NCBI GenBank assembly: GCA_934183355.1
Contig: CAKPST010000077.1
Coordinates: forward strand, 1 to 6,265
Source: an uncultured Prevotella sp.
Lineage (GTDB): Bacteria > Bacteroidota > Bacteroidia > Bacteroidales > Bacteroidaceae
DNA length: 6,265 bases
Direction: 5' to 3'
The position numbers were made by a program, and so were the translations under genes. Within the stretch, counting starts at the first letter, position 1. Each line of letters opens with the position of its first letter. The notes under the pieces were generated by a model. It was not told the origin of the DNA. It searched no databases and saw only the letters and a program-made list of their open reading frames with translations. Positions 6,250 to 6,265 of this stretch are shown piece by piece.

Positions 6250-6265
6250 GCCCCACCCCCAAGCC
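6250..6265. other. C-rich tract at the right window edge
   Basis: After the GH35 stop, the last 16 bases (GCCCCACCCCCAAGCC) are abruptly C-rich, with 11 C, following an A-rich stretch. Similar C-rich tracts occur between genes in some Prevotella and Bacteroides genomes as the start of a C-rich/G-rich inverted repeat, as far as I recall. The window ends before any pairing arm could be seen, so this may be the left half of a terminator or of a dispersed repeat. Confidence 0.3.

Noticed and set aside
6180..6265. Frameshift or truncation at the end of the GH35 gene
   Set aside because: The protein ends within the last expected strand at near-family length. The sequence after the stop does not encode a family-like continuation in any frame I read.
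1..6265. An undescribed defence, mobile or RNA-based system
   Set aside because: All space longer than about 135 nt is explained by known families. The intergenic gaps hold only promoter, terminator and short-repeat signals. I saw no tRNA, CRISPR array, transposase or integrase signature, or structured RNA.

Overview
The window looks like a chromosomal piece of a Bacteroidales bacterium, most plausibly Prevotellaceae. This rests on the family-level look of all five proteins, on Bacteroidetes-type promoter boxes (TAnnTTTG) ahead of two genes, and on an A-rich leader with no Shine-Dalgarno sequence. The genus is an inference. All genes lie on the + strand, in three transcription blocks.

Block 1 (1-1864) is the 3' end of a Na+-translocating NADH:quinone oxidoreductase (nqr) operon. 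It holds nqrE, cut by the left window edge, and a complete nqrF, joined through a short gap with a strong ribosome binding site. The block is closed by a long GC-cored hairpin with a T-run. NqrF takes electrons from NADH through FAD and a 2Fe-2S centre, and NqrE is one of the membrane subunits. The very strong codon bias of nqrF (lysine AAG throughout) fits high expression.

Block 2 (about 1872-2771) is a single gene, murQ, for N-acetylmuramic acid 6-phosphate etherase. It has its own likely promoter and much weaker codon bias. Both catalytic glutamates appear conserved, but the loop around the first catalytic residue departs strongly from the usual family signature.

Block 3 (about 2790-6234) is a probable two-gene polysaccharide-degradation operon. 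It consists of an exported GH43-type five-bladed beta-propeller glycosidase and an exported GH35 beta-galactosidase with C-terminal carbohydrate-binding-like domains. The pair suggests trimming of galactose-containing, possibly arabinose- or galactofuranose-decorated, glycans in the periplasm. No SusC/SusD pair or regulator is in view. The junction between the two genes contains a 22-nt near-perfect tandem duplication in which one base difference creates the GH35 start codon.

I found no RNA gene, CRISPR array, insertion sequence or phage element, and no evidence of an undescribed multi-gene system. The points most worth a second look are the divergent MurQ loop, the start-codon-making tandem duplication, and the permuted-looking C-terminal module of the GH35 enzyme.
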